Part shown: piece after piece, positions 31,012 to 40,831 of the stretch | Layout of the letters: each line of letters opens with the position of its first letter | Position numbering within the stretch: position 1 is the first letter of the stretch | Source of the DNA: a virus | Length of the DNA: 64,000 nucleotides | Reading direction: 5' to 3' (one strand) | Virus record (IMG/VR): IMGVR_UViG_3300042560_001981 | Location: 1 to 64,000 of that record | The notes under the pieces: generated by a model | Databases searched by the model: none | Seen by the model: the letters and a program-made list of their open reading frames with translations, nothing else | What the model was told of the DNA's origin: nothing | Program-made: the position numbers and the translations under genes

Positions 31012-33606
31012 TTATCCTATAAACTTTTTAGATTTAAATGTTTTTAAATCAATGCCTTTTTTCTTTAATTCATCTTCTTTTTGGGCGCCAATACTATAGG
31101 TTGTTTCGTCACCAGTTAATTCTTCTAAAGGCTTCTTTAGTGATTTTACTTTTGTAGCCGATCTTCCTAAATTTTCACCCGATGTTGCCATAGAAAGACC
31201 TGGTTCAATGTTCTTATCAATTGATTCAACTATTTTTTCTTTCTGCTTCGACCTGATTTCGGAGATGGAGATTTTTCTTCTTGAATCTCCTGAACTGGTT
31301 TCTCCACTTTCGGTGGCGAGTATTGTTCCACTCTCTGAGAGAAGTCCTCGTTCGGTGCTCGGGTCGCTCCTTCCAGTCCATGTTTTTCTGGACTCTTCGA
31401 TCCAATCCCCAATAGTTCTTTTAGAAGCTTCAACATTTTCCTTTTCCTCTTTTAGTTTAACAACATAACCGTTTTTGTGTTTTAGAACTGTCCCTTGTTT
31501 TGTGTGAGCTTCTTTTGCAGCTGCTGCCCTTAACATAAAAACTCTAACAGTTCCGTTTTTATCCTTTAACAAATTATGTTTCTTTTCTTCTTGAATATTT
31601 GTAATCATGTCATTTGTAATTGTGGTATTTTCCATTTTTTCACCAAATGGCTGCATAGATTTACCAAGAGTTATTAGATCGTTTCTAGAATCTGAAAGAG
31701 CGTATTGTTCCGTTGTCTCTACTGGTGAATTAAAGTTATTGAAAAAATCTTTGACTTCTTCTACAGTATCTCCTGTTATGGAAACAGTAATTGATTCAGA
31801 CAATTTACCTTTTCCAAAATTGGAAACATTTACAGGTTTACCACCTTTACCCGATCTATCTGCAACAGGATCATGGCGGCGCTTAGCAGCAACAGCCGAC
31901 GCTCTTTCTTTCTTACTTAATTTAGCTCTTTTCTCGTTTGACATACACTTTGGTTTTGCTTCACCGGGTTCTCTAGCACACGGACCAATTGCTTCACCTT
32001 TGCTATTGATACGTTTCCAACCACCTTTTGGATGTTTCGGATCAAACCAATTACGCAAATCTTCAGAGATTGGTGATGAACCTGGAGTTGGAAGTTTTGG
32101 TTGCTTAGGTTCTTGTTTTGTGACCATGACTAAAGATCCATGTACTGATCGATGAGTTACTTCACCATCTTTACCATATCGACCAAATCCATAGTATTGC
32201 AATCCTAGTTTTCTCGCTTCTTCTGCTGCACCGGCATCTGAGTGTGGAACTTTTTCAGCACCATCCTTTGGTATTTCTAAAGTGTCTTTTTTGTCCATCT
32301 CATTTGCAACCCAGAATTGTGCTTCTGGTGATTGTGGTGGTGCCGCAGTAAATTCTTTTACCTGTTTAAACAGTTGAAGTAATTCTTGTTTCTTTTCTCT
32401 GACAATTTCTGGATCAGCACTTCTTAAATCTTCAGAGTTATCAAACTCCATGTAGTTATTACCAAACGTCTTAGCATATTCTGTGCGAGCATTTTGAACA
32501 TTGTCCCATTTTTCTTTACGTATGGTTTCTGGTACAGTTCTACCACCTCTTTGGCCACGTTCAATATTTCTTGCTGCAGATATCTCATCTCTTGTGTTTA
32601 CTAATAACATAGAAGTATCATAACCAAGTTTTTCCAACTCATCTTTAATTTTTTTTGTTTTCTCTACGTCATCACCTGTGCCGTTGATGATAAGACCGTT
32701 TCTACCTAGAAGTGCTAGTCTTTGACGGAGTTCAGTAATATTTTTTGCACGACCACGAACTAAATCTCTCTTCTCTGTTTCGGAGGCTGGCATCATTTTA
32801 TCCAGACCCTCTTTGTCCATCAAATATTCAAGAGCTTTATCCGAATTAATTTCTGTTAGACCATGGCCATCTAAAGTATTACTGAGAACATAGTCTTTAC
32901 CTGAACCTGGTCCACCGGCTAAAAAAACTGCCTTAAAAATGGATTCATCATGAACACCTTCGTTTAATAATTCAACGAAACTTTCATTAATTTCTATAAA
33001 TTCTTTTATACTCATACCCTTACGAACATCGTTGTATAGTTCTTTAGCATGATGGTCAGCAACATGTTTTGGAATGCCTTTTTTGAATTCTTTAAAATTA
33101 CCAGAAGTTGCATGTCCTCTCATTTTAGATGCAGACATTCCTGTGGTGCCTTCGGCATCAGGATCACGTTCGCCTGCTGAATGAACTTCTATGTGTTTGA
33201 AATTGAAATGGCCATGAGCATCCTTTACACCGTTGTATTTGTGGAGGGTCTTTTTATATTCTTCAACTCTATCAGAACCAGCGACCATGTGTAGGTGTGT
33301 AACACCTTTTTTGTACAGTTCTGAGGCATGATGCAAGAAAGTCGGTTTCTCTTTACTTGCGGTTGAAATATTGGTGCCAGGGAAAAATCTTTTGGCGTGT
33401 TTGACCTTCTGTTCCGAGGACAGAGGATTTTTCTCGGTGTCTTGGCTATGGGATAAGATAACGTGGTGAGAACCACCTACGCTTTTAGCTACATCTTTTA
33501 CTTTATTGACTAGAACCTCATGTCCAGTCGTTGGTGGGTTCATACGGCCAAAAGCCATGACCGCATGATTTTCCGCTTTCTCAGTAAGAAATTCTGTAAA
33601 CCTCAT
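31012..33606 (-). CDS. Large multidomain protein: nucleotidyltransferase, P-loop domain, structural tail
   Basis: 864 residues. About 14-165 is a nucleotidyltransferase-fold domain with FGRMNPPTTGHE and MSASKMRG, matching the HxGH and ISSTxxR signatures. About 225-400 is a P-loop kinase-like domain with LAGGPGSGKDY. About 455-500 and 510-590 carry phage motifs, including KGGWKRINSKGEAIGPC and a Cys/Lys-rich stretch. The rest is charged linker. The gene lies among virion genes behind a late-type promoter. It may be an injected or head-borne enzyme; this is inference. Confidence 0.7.
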   Translation of the reverse strand: MRFTEFLTEKAENHAVMAFGRMNPPTTGHEVLVNKVKDVAKSVGGSHHVILSHSQDTEKNPLSSEQKVKHAKRFFPGTNISTASKEKPTFLHHASELYKKGVTHLHMVAGSDRVEEYKKTLHKYNGVKDAHGHFNFKHIEVHSAGERDPDAEGTTGMSASKMRGHATSGNFKEFKKGIPKHVADHHAKELYNDVRKGMSIKEFIEINESFVELLNEGVHDESIFKAVFLAGGPGSGKDYVLSNTLDGHGLTEINSDKALEYLMDKEGLDKMMPASETEKRDLVRGRAKNITELRQRLALLGRNGLIINGTGDDVEKTKKIKDELEKLGYDTSMLLVNTRDEISAARNIERGQRGGRTVPETIRKEKWDNVQNARTEYAKTFGNNYMEFDNSEDLRSADPEIVREKKQELLQLFKQVKEFTAAPPQSPEAQFWVANEMDKKDTLEIPKDGAEKVPHSDAGAAEEARKLGLQYYGFGRYGKDGEVTHRSVHGSLVMVTKQEPKQPKLPTPGSSPISEDLRNWFDPKHPKGGWKRINSKGEAIGPCAREPGEAKPKCMSNEKRAKLSKKERASAVAAKRRHDPVADRSGKGGKPVNVSNFGKGKLSESITVSITGDTVEEVKDFFNNFNSPVETTEQYALSDSRNDLITLGKSMQPFGEKMENTTITNDMITNIQEEKKHNLLKDKNGTVRVFMLRAAAAKEAHTKQGTVLKHKNGYVVKLKEEKENVEASKRTIGDWIEESRKTWTGRSDPSTERGLLSESGTILATESGETSSGDSRRKISISEIRSKQKEKIVESIDKNIEPGLSMATSGENLGRSATKVKSLKKPLEELTGDETTYSIGAQKEDELKKKGIDLKTFKSKKFIG

Positions 33607-33637
33607 TTTTCCGCCTCTGCAGCAGTTTATAATGAGG

Positions 33638-33645
33638 TATTTAGT
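33638..33645 (-). promoter_or_regulatory. Possible late promoter
   Basis: ACTAAATA on the minus strand, 32 bases before the ATG at 33606. Two differences from TATAAATA. It lies in the gap after the methyltransferase gene, where a switch from glycan to virion genes would be expected. Confidence 0.4.
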
Positions 33646-33647
33646 AT

Positions 33648-34331
33648 TTAACTGGTCTTGATAATCAATACTCCTTCTGATTTTTGCCCACCAATTTCCA
33701 TTGGTTTCTTGACTCCCACATTGCCTCGATCAAAAACCACAATACTATCATAGACAGTCATACACTTTAGATTTCGTGTAAACCAGTCAGGTTCTACTTG
33801 AGCCGGACAATGATCCGCATTTATCTTATCGACCATTTCTTTTGAAATATTGTTGATTGATTGTGGATGATTTTTATCACCACCATGAGAACCCCAATAT
33901 GCTGCATGAGTATCTTCAATGAAGTATGTTCCATTTTCTGAGATTTTTGGAAACAAGAATTGGAATGTTCTGTTCACATGGTCAACGTGATGGCTGCCAT
34001 CGTCAATGACTAAATCAAATTCTCCAAATTCATCCACTAAAGTTTGTAAGAAATTCTCATCGGCTTGATTACCAATTCTGACATGAACATTGTTCTCAAC
34101 ATCTTCGTGATTTTTACAACTTGGATTTAAATCAATGCCAACGATCAAACTATCTGGATGAAAGTATTCTTTCCACATCTGTAGAGATCCACCATTTAAA
34201 ATACCAATTTCAAGTAATTTAATTGGTTTATCCCTCAAAGAAGAAAAGTGTTTCTCATAAACCCAAAAGTAATGTGTCCACTTGGTAATTTTTTTACCAG
34301 TGTTATTTTCAAAATAATTCCATAGATCCAT
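33648..34331 (-). CDS. SAM-dependent methyltransferase, class I
   Basis: 227 residues from the ATG at 34331, with GAGGTGA upstream. LLEIGILNGGSLQMW is the SAM-binding loop, VGIDLNP follows and FDLVIDDGSHH is the motif of the cephalosporin-hydroxylase/MycE-like group. It closes the glycan block and probably methylates a sugar. Confidence 0.8.
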   Translation of the reverse strand: MDLWNYFENNTGKKITKWTHYFWVYEKHFSSLRDKPIKLLEIGILNGGSLQMWKEYFHPDSLIVGIDLNPSCKNHEDVENNVHVRIGNQADENFLQTLVDEFGEFDLVIDDGSHHVDHVNRTFQFLFPKISENGTYFIEDTHAAYWGSHGGDKNHPQSINNISKEMVDKINADHCPAQVEPDWFTRNLKCMTVYDSIVVFDRGNVGVKKPMEIGGQKSEGVLIIKTS

Positions 34332-34338
34332 TTTCACC

Positions 34339-35058
34339 TCAGTAAGTTTCTGTTGCACCAGATCCGGCCACAATGCCTTCACAGTGTAGTTTTTCTAATT
34401 CTAAAAGATACTTCTTATCTATATGTTGATGATGAGCATGCTCGGTGTCAATTCCATGTTTGTTCACCGTTTCAAAGCATTTTATAAGTGTCTGACAGTA
34501 ATCTGGAATTAAAGATGGACACATCGAATACATTCTTGTAATAAACAAATGGTCTGTTGTGACTGCTTGTTTTGTGGGTATCATCCATGAACCAATTTTT
34601 TTCTTAAAAACGTATTTACCATAGTGGTCATGTTCCTTCGGATCGAAATCATCATTCAAAAAAGTTCTGGCTGAAAACTTATAAATTCTTTTTACAGAAT
34701 ACATCATCTTTTGCAAATCTGGATTTTGTAATAAAGATGAAATCGATTTAAGTAAAAGAACTATCTCTGTCTCACTCTTTCTGCCAGCTGAAGATAAGGC
34801 CTGAATATCAGAATCAAAATTCCAAACGGCTATAACATCTAGAGTTTTTAAATCATGGAGTTGTTGTAACCATTCTTGTGGTATTTGATTCGAAGATCCA
34901 TCTGTAAAAAATATGTAATCATTTGGGAAATGTTTACGTAAAGATTTTATAGACTCAAGGGTTTGTTTGAATCTTTCTTCTGGCGAAACAGCGCCTTGAT
35001 TGTTTGGAACCAATGCGGAGGTAAGTAGTATTAAATTTTTATTTGGCAATAAGCTCAT
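34339..35058 (-). CDS. Glycosyltransferase-like protein of unknown specificity
   Basis: 239 residues. It starts with strand NLILLTSALVPN and has a Rossmann-like alternation, with DYIFFTDGSSN resembling a GT-A DxD region. No certain family. It lies between an epimerase and a methyltransferase, so a role in sugar assembly is likely. Confidence 0.5.
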   Translation of the reverse strand: MSLLPNKNLILLTSALVPNNQGAVSPEERFKQTLESIKSLRKHFPNDYIFFTDGSSNQIPQEWLQQLHDLKTLDVIAVWNFDSDIQALSSAGRKSETEIVLLLKSISSLLQNPDLQKMMYSVKRIYKFSARTFLNDDFDPKEHDHYGKYVFKKKIGSWMIPTKQAVTTDHLFITRMYSMCPSLIPDYCQTLIKCFETVNKHGIDTEHAHHQHIDKKYLLELEKLHCEGIVAGSGATETY

Positions 35059-36061
35059 AATTTTGTCTCATAGTTTCAATCATTAACTTTTCAATGTTTT
35101 GATTAGGTCTCCATCCCGTTATCAAAAAGGCGTTACAGAAAGAACCCAGAGCAAATTTATTTACCTCCCGTTCAATGGTCTTTTCTGATAAAGGCACTCC
35201 TTGATACAGTTCAGGATATCCACTCCAAAACTTTTTAGGTTTTTCAAATCTATAATCTAACTTCGTTTCAAAAGCCTTTTCAGCACACTGAATAACATCT
35301 CGAACGGATGTTAAAGTTTTGGTGCAAACATTCATCACTGCACCGGGCAGTCTATCGTTGTTTTTATCTAAACATCTCTCTATCAGGTCAACAACATCAT
35401 CAACATGAACATAGTCTCTTTGTTGCAGGCCATTGGAGTAAAATGTCATTGGTCTTTTATTATAGTATTCCCTAACAATATAATTTATTAGAGGTGGTGA
35501 TGATCTATGAATGTCTTGCCTTGGGCCAAACACATTAAAGAATCTGAGAGTAACGATATCCATACCATAGTTATCAATGAAGGACTTTATTACTTCTTCC
35601 ATCAATTTCTTAGATAAGGGATAAAACAGTCTAGGATTTACTTTTAAGTTCTCTGTAAAGGGTGCTTCAGATTTTTCATTACATTCATATATTGCTGAAG
35701 TGCTCGCTGCAATAACTCTTTGGCCTTTTGAGAGTCTTGCAGCATTTAAAACTGAAGCAGTACCAGCAACATTTACATCTATACATTCAACCGGATCCGA
35801 TTCACATTGAGGTAAAGATGTTATGGCAGCTAAATGTACAATAGCATCAGTCTTATAAAAATCTAATGCTTCTTTTAGTCGATTTGTTTCTCGAATGTCT
35901 AAGTTTAAAACTTCACAAAAATATTCACCATTTTGTTTTAGATTTTCTGGATAGCCATTGTTGAAATTATCGACAACAATAATATCGTAACCTTTTTTCT
36001 TCAACATTAAAGCTAAAGTAGAACCTATACCACCGGCACCACCAGTAATCATAATGTTCAT
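35039..36061 (-). CDS. NAD-dependent epimerase/dehydratase (extended SDR)
   Basis: 340 residues. GGAGGIGS near residue 7 binds NAD. The catalytic set is TSAIYEC and YPLSKKLME (YxxxK), and FFNVFGPRQ is the usual substrate-binding motif. It probably interconverts UDP- or other NDP-sugars. Overlaps both neighbours by a few bases. Confidence 0.9.
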   Translation of the reverse strand: MNIMITGGAGGIGSTLALMLKKKGYDIIVVDNFNNGYPENLKQNGEYFCEVLNLDIRETNRLKEALDFYKTDAIVHLAAITSLPQCESDPVECIDVNVAGTASVLNAARLSKGQRVIAASTSAIYECNEKSEAPFTENLKVNPRLFYPLSKKLMEEVIKSFIDNYGMDIVTLRFFNVFGPRQDIHRSSPPLINYIVREYYNKRPMTFYSNGLQQRDYVHVDDVVDLIERCLDKNNDRLPGAVMNVCTKTLTSVRDVIQCAEKAFETKLDYRFEKPKKFWSGYPELYQGVPLSEKTIEREVNKFALGSFCNAFLITGWRPNQNIEKLMIETMRQNYELIAK

Positions 36062-37068
36062 AACATTTCCTCTAGATTATCTTCATCTCTACGAAGGTTA
36101 ATTGCAACAGCAGAAGGATATGGATTTGAGCTTGCAAAGTCATTGATTAACACTCGGCGTGCATGGTTAGTTTCCATGACCAAAACGTAATTCTTAAATC
36201 CAAGTTCATCTAATGTTTGTCTCGTATATGCTTCATATTTGTTATTTCTAGCGGTGCAGAAAACAAACATACAACCACGTTCTTGTTCTTTCAGTAGAGC
36301 CTTCACATTATTCATCAGAGGCTCATAAGGTTCATCATGAAACGTCTTACTTAAAACTAATGTACCATCTATATCACAAAAGTATGTTGGTTTATCATTG
36401 AACTTAAACCAATCTTCTGCGGTACCAACATCGACAAAATTCTCAACATCTTTTTCGACAAAAACTTTGCCATTAGAAATCATGTAGTCAATGATATTTG
36501 AAACAAAAATCTCAGAATCTTTTTTCTGTAACTCTTCAAATGCCTTGATATATTCGTCAGCACTTTCGAATTGATAACCACCAACACAAAAACTATCACT
36601 TACGATTTGTTTCTCCACGACAGTTGTGATTAAACCTTGTTCATTTGTGATGGTGTAACTTTTGGCAGGCGCATTACGAATATCTGGATTTTTAGATAGT
36701 TTTGACACATAGACGGCATTACCTTCTACAAGGTCGGAATCATAAAACCCATCACAATCTTTTATAAGAATTGAATCATTTATTCCCATGACCTTCAATG
36801 CTTGATAAGCTGTGTCTGCTGGGCCAGAAGTTGGTTTTTCCAAAACGGCTATTCGTACTTCATCACCAAAAGCTTCTCTTAACTTTTGCACAGCACTAAA
36901 CTTCTCATCATGCTCTCTTAGAATGATGATTGTAACAGGATATTTTCCAATAAAGTTTTTTGCTGCACTCTCAATCATCAATCTTCTATTGTAATCTGTA
37001 AGAAGATATTTTGGCCTCAGATTAGGAAATCTTGTAGATAGTCCTGCACATGGCATAATTATTTCCAT
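36058..37068 (-). CDS. NTP-transferase fused to HAD phosphatase
   Basis: 336 residues. About 1-230 is a sugar-nucleotidyltransferase domain, with MPCAGLSTRFP at the start and IKDCDGFY as the metal site. About 232-336 is a HAD-type domain with CDIDGTLVLS and FCTARNN. A single polypeptide could activate a sugar or polyol phosphate and remove a phosphate. Similar fusions occur in capsule-type clusters. Confidence 0.85.
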   Translation of the reverse strand: MEIIMPCAGLSTRFPNLRPKYLLTDYNRRLMIESAAKNFIGKYPVTIIILREHDEKFSAVQKLREAFGDEVRIAVLEKPTSGPADTAYQALKVMGINDSILIKDCDGFYDSDLVEGNAVYVSKLSKNPDIRNAPAKSYTITNEQGLITTVVEKQIVSDSFCVGGYQFESADEYIKAFEELQKKDSEIFVSNIIDYMISNGKVFVEKDVENFVDVGTAEDWFKFNDKPTYFCDIDGTLVLSKTFHDEPYEPLMNNVKALLKEQERGCMFVFCTARNNKYEAYTRQTLDELGFKNYVLVMETNHARRVLINDFASSNPYPSAVAINLRRDEDNLEEML

Positions 37069-37802
37069 AACTTTTTCACCCCGTTCATCAAGTAATCTTT
37101 ATCTTTTTCGTTTTTAGTATAAGGCAATACTCTCATCAACATTAGTATTAATAGGTAATTATTTTCAAAATACTCATATGATTTTAGATTATCATAGATC
37201 GATTGTAACTTAGAATCTAAGAATACCGAATCATTTCGAATGAACCACTTACATACCAAGTCTTGTCTTATTTTCGCTAAGTCAAATATATACGAATCGT
37301 ACTCGGTTGTCAAGGGGTCAATCAAAACAAACCTTGAATTATTGGTGTCGTATAGTACATTTTCCAATGTAAGATCACCATGGTATTCAGTCCAAGGTAA
37401 AGTTTTAGGTAGTTTATCGATTAACTGTTCACAGGTAAATGGCAAATCATATTTCGAAAAATCAAAAGACGAAAGTTTTTTTTCGTATGTTTCGGTGTAA
37501 TCTTTCTCTATTGATTTTTCTTTGAGTTTGTCTATCGTTTCTTTTAAAAAGTTTACTATGTTCGTTGTTGGATTTATAGACAGATATTTTTTCATCTCCA
37601 AACAAGAGATGTATTCCATATCATAATAACTACCAAAAACATTGTAGATTTTTGGTAGAGACAAACCTATGTTTGTTAATGAATCATATCTTTCTATATT
37701 ACGATGAATATCTCCCGTTTTTCTGACAAAAAACTTTTCATCGTACATCAAGTGAACACTAGACTCTGAGTATCCCTTTAATTCTTTGACTAATTTTACC
37801 AC
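37059..37802 (-). CDS. Aminoglycoside/choline-kinase-like phosphotransferase
   Basis: 247 residues. WTEYHGDLTLENVLYD is the catalytic loop (HGD...N) and FVLIDPL the metal-binding motif. It probably phosphorylates a small hydroxyl compound for the next enzyme. The start is a GTG at 37802 within a 7-base overlap with the upstream gene. Confidence 0.75.
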   Translation of the reverse strand: MVKLVKELKGYSESSVHLMYDEKFFVRKTGDIHRNIERYDSLTNIGLSLPKIYNVFGSYYDMEYISCLEMKKYLSINPTTNIVNFLKETIDKLKEKSIEKDYTETYEKKLSSFDFSKYDLPFTCEQLIDKLPKTLPWTEYHGDLTLENVLYDTNNSRFVLIDPLTTEYDSYIFDLAKIRQDLVCKWFIRNDSVFLDSKLQSIYDNLKSYEYFENNYLLILMLMRVLPYTKNEKDKDYLMNGVKKLWK

Positions 37803-38497
37803 TTTTCAAAATCATCTCTCATTAGTGAGTGCCAAGTTCCATTGTGTGGACCTGGTGGAAAAGGATGATTCATATCACAATAAACTAAGTTCTCACCAAC
37901 AAGGCCAGTTGTTTTCCAATTCATGCTCATCATCTCTTCACCGATCATCGTTGTACCTAAATCATAAAACTCATCGATGCGGTTAAAAACATTACAGTAT
38001 TTGTCCATGTTTCTTGAAGAAGAAAAAGCAAACTGGTCATTTCCAAAATCTCGACCTGGTGTTCTTCTACAATTCGGTATGTAAAGTTTTTGATTGTCTA
38101 ATTCTTCAAAAAGAATTTCTACATTCAAAGTAAAGTCATATCTCGAACGAATGACCCAATCAAACACCATTTTATTTTCTTTCTCATATTGCATCTTCAA
38201 TTTATTTGCCATATTCAGCGAATAAAATTGAGCATAAGTTGAAAGAGCTGGATCTTTAACTTTCCAGTTTGGTTGTGGTGGTGGAACTCTAGTGTACTTT
38301 GATAAGTCTGGCGTAATAGGTGGTTCCACAATTATGTTTTGTGGCTTGTAAAGTTCTTTTAACTTTTCAACACCAGAGAAATCCCATACGTGGCAAAAAA
38401 CAGTGATATCGTGTTTATCTAAAAGGTTTTTCTTTACGTATTCATATACTTTGTCAAAGCATCTGGCTTGCCCAGATAGACATAATGCAATTTTCAT
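37796..38497 (-). CDS. Glycosyltransferase-like protein
   Basis: 233 residues. It starts ALCLSGQARCF and has WVIRSRYDFTLN, matching a group of putative glycosyltransferases found in phage and polysaccharide loci. Its neighbour at 38501-39211 has a related opening (ALVISGHLRTF) and FTRFDTH, so the two may be old duplicates. Confidence 0.65.
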   Translation of the reverse strand: MKIALCLSGQARCFDKVYEYVKKNLLDKHDITVFCHVWDFSGVEKLKELYKPQNIIVEPPITPDLSKYTRVPPPQPNWKVKDPALSTYAQFYSLNMANKLKMQYEKENKMVFDWVIRSRYDFTLNVEILFEELDNQKLYIPNCRRTPGRDFGNDQFAFSSSRNMDKYCNVFNRIDEFYDLGTTMIGEEMMSMNWKTTGLVGENLVYCDMNHPFPPGPHNGTWHSLMRDDFEKW

Positions 38498-38500
38498 TTT

Positions 38501-39211
38501 TCACCTTTTAATCATGACTGGTAAATCTACAACTATGTATGGCGTATCTGTTTCAAAGTAATTTCTCATACACAGCATATGAGGACAATATCGATTCTCA
38601 TCATGTAGTTTTATATCTCTTTGACCATTTTCCCACCAAAACTTTACTGAGAGCCATTCTTTATACTTTTTACTGAATCTTGTAGAAAGTATCTTTTCTG
38701 CTCTCGGATAAAAGAAGTAGTTATTGGCATATTTCCAAGGAATAATGGCAAAAATATCCGAAACCATTCCGTACTGTTCATTTGTAGGTGTGACCACAAC
38801 ATCAGGATAAGTTTCTACCATATTTCTCACTTTAAAAGGATACAAATGCGTATCAAATCTGGTAAAAACTACATTATCATATTCTTTATCGATCAACTCA
38901 AATGCTTTTCTGCGAGCAAAATGCATTGATAGAGTAACATGATTCCTATCTGGAGTAATTAAATCTTTTGGATTTTTTTCAGAGATTCTAGATTCCGCAT
39001 CTAAAAATTCCTGTGCATAGATTTCATTTCTTTCTGCAGCCCATTTTACTGGATTTAAATATTTTACCGCATAATCAATATCTTCTTGATTGCCTTCATC
39101 CCAAACGTACATATAAACATCGAGTTCATTTAAAGAAATGAAATGTTTCAATTCTTCACAGATGTTTCTGAAAGTTCTTAGATGTCCTGATATAACAAGT
39201 GCATTAGCCAT
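38501..39211 (-). CDS. Glycosyltransferase-like protein
   Basis: 236 residues from the ATG at 39211, with GAGGCGA upstream. Begins MANALVISGHLRTF and contains VVFTRFDTHLYPF, the equivalent of the sugar-donor site seen in its downstream neighbour. Acceptor unknown. Confidence 0.6.
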   Translation of the reverse strand: MANALVISGHLRTFRNICEELKHFISLNELDVYMYVWDEGNQEDIDYAVKYLNPVKWAAERNEIYAQEFLDAESRISEKNPKDLITPDRNHVTLSMHFARRKAFELIDKEYDNVVFTRFDTHLYPFKVRNMVETYPDVVVTPTNEQYGMVSDIFAIIPWKYANNYFFYPRAEKILSTRFSKKYKEWLSVKFWWENGQRDIKLHDENRYCPHMLCMRNYFETDTPYIVVDLPVMIKR

Positions 39212-40037
39212 ATTTCGCCTCAATAATTTTACGCCATTCTGGAACCCTATCGTACTGGTGAACAATGTAGTAAGGATTTCCTTTTGATGTAGTTACAATG
39301 TCATCCTTTAATATAGGCGATTCTTCCAACAAGAAAGGCCTAAAACTTTCTACTTTTGATGGATCTACTGTTGTACCTAATTGGCATGCCCAACCATCTT
39401 CTGACCTACAATATTGACTGGTCGTTTTATATGGATGCATTGAGATTAAAAAGTTAAATGTAGATTGGTCACAAATTGGTATAGGTCTGTTTATGGCAGT
39501 AGAGAAAATGTTTATTGCTAAATCACGTATCGCAAAGCCGTGACCAGCAAGAACGCCAACATTAAAAATTTCATTATGCTTAAAAATACTGTGTATATAA
39601 TCACCGTATGTCTCATATAGATTCTGATTACCCCATGGTTCATCCTTGTAAAGCATACTTTCAGATGAAAAAACTAAATGTTTTGAAATGAGATTGGCTT
39701 CTAACCAATCAATTGGATTTTGTTGAAAGATAACATCTTTAACATCCGTTGTTATCACATAACGATAGTCATTATTTCTTAGATACTCATAAATGTGGCC
39801 AAATCTTTCAACATGAACAGGAATTTTTGATTCGTAACGAAGATTGCCTTCGTTGTCTTGATTGAAACCGATGATTTTAAATCCTGCTTCGCTGACCTTT
39901 TTCACTGTGTCAGCATCACAGTTCATCAGAATAAGAACTTTATCGCCATCAAAACCAGATTGGTTGATGGAGTTTATCCAGTATTTTAGTTTAGGCCAAT
40001 CGTAATTGGTACTGGCACCAATAATCAAATCTTTCAT
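39204..40037 (-). CDS. GT-A type glycosyltransferase
   Basis: 277 residues. The region YVITTDVKDVIFQQNP carries a DxxD-like metal site in a GT-A fold; VGVLAGHGF and a late acidic DQSTFN follow. It is the first gene of the glycan block in transcription order. Confidence 0.65.
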   Translation of the reverse strand: MKDLIIGASTNYDWPKLKYWINSINQSGFDGDKVLILMNCDADTVKKVSEAGFKIIGFNQDNEGNLRYESKIPVHVERFGHIYEYLRNNDYRYVITTDVKDVIFQQNPIDWLEANLISKHLVFSSESMLYKDEPWGNQNLYETYGDYIHSIFKHNEIFNVGVLAGHGFAIRDLAINIFSTAINRPIPICDQSTFNFLISMHPYKTTSQYCRSEDGWACQLGTTVDPSKVESFRPFLLEESPILKDDIVTTSKGNPYYIVHQYDRVPEWRKIIEAKYG

Positions 40038-40054
40038 AACAAATCTCCATTATA

Positions 40055-40225
40055 TTACTTAGTTGTCTTGTAGTCTTTGAATTTAGTTATACTTTGTCCA
40101 GGTGTATCTTTTCTATAAGTGTCTGCCAATTCTTTGGTGCCCCATTGGCCTGCACCAGATTTTGGTAGAATATCAGGCTTTATATTTTGCCTAATTTCTT
40201 TTTTGGGTCTAGGTATTCTTATCAT
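40055..40225 (-). CDS. Small basic conserved phage protein
   Basis: 56 residues from the ATG at 40225, just after the HesB-like stop. Lys/Arg/Pro-rich start (MIRIPRPKKEIRQN) and a GAGQWGTKELADTYRKDTPG stretch. No family function known. Confidence 0.55.
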   Translation of the reverse strand: MIRIPRPKKEIRQNIKPDILPKSGAGQWGTKELADTYRKDTPGQSITKFKDYKTTK

Positions 40226-40226
40226 G

Positions 40227-40550
40227 TTAGATTGTAAATGAAGAACCACAACCACAAGTTGCGGTTACGTTAGGATTTTTAATACTAAAATTGGATCCCA
40301 TAAGCGTTTCTTCATAATCGATTACAGCTTCATTCAAATACTGCATACTCATACTATCTATGATAACACCAACACCATCTTTTTCAAATACAAAGTCATC
40401 ATGTTCTGGGGGTAATTCTTCTATTGAAAACCCATACTGAAATCCTGAGCAGCCTCCACCCTGAACAAATATTCTTAACTTTAAATCTGGATTTTCTTCG
40501 TCGATTACAGATTTAATTTTTTTCGCAGCACCAGAAGTTATTTCTACCAA
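40227..40550 (-). CDS. HesB/IscA-type iron-sulfur carrier
   Basis: 107 residues. The three invariant Cys are present (C34 in [11 protein letters not shown]99 and C101 in TCGCGSSF). It would carry or insert Fe-S or Fe into target proteins. In a phage it may help maintain host or phage metalloenzymes during infection; homologues are known in T4-like cyanophages. Confidence 0.9.
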   Translation of the reverse strand: MVEITSGAAKKIKSVIDEENPDLKLRIFVQGGGCSGFQYGFSIEELPPEHDDFVFEKDGVGVIIDSMSMQYLNEAVIDYEETLMGSNFSIKNPNVTATCGCGSSFTI

Positions 40551-40552
40551 TT

Positions 40553-40831
40553 TTAACCTCTTGTCAAATTTAGAATCTTCTGAATCTGTGCTTCAAGAAT
40601 TGGCCTTCTGTTTGGCCATTTGATGATTGGCTGATCCGCAGTTTTGAGAAGTTTGGTTAAAAACGGAAGAATAAGTTTTTCAACTTGTACTAGTCTTTCT
40701 TTGTATTCTTCCACAGTCTCTTCTTTTTCCGCAATTACTGAAGTATACTCTTCTTCGTCGATGGCGGTAAAACCAAAATCATCTTCGTCGTATTCAGCCA
40801 AGATGGCCGTTAGATCAAATTTCTTTTCCAT
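40553..40831 (-). CDS. Conserved phage protein
   Basis: 92 residues, acidic N-terminal half and helical C-terminus ([19 protein letters not shown]). Starts right after the ligase-like gene's stop. Similar small proteins flank virion genes in aquatic T4-like phages; function unknown. Confidence 0.6.
   Translation of the reverse strand: MEKKFDLTAILAEYDEDDFGFTAIDEEEYTSVIAEKEETVEEYKERLVQVEKLILPFLTKLLKTADQPIIKWPNRRPILEAQIQKILNLTRG

Noticed and set aside
31607-32155. 182-residue plus-strand open frame
   Set aside because: Antisense to a clear multidomain protein; composition is low-complexity Ser/Leu as expected of a shadow frame.
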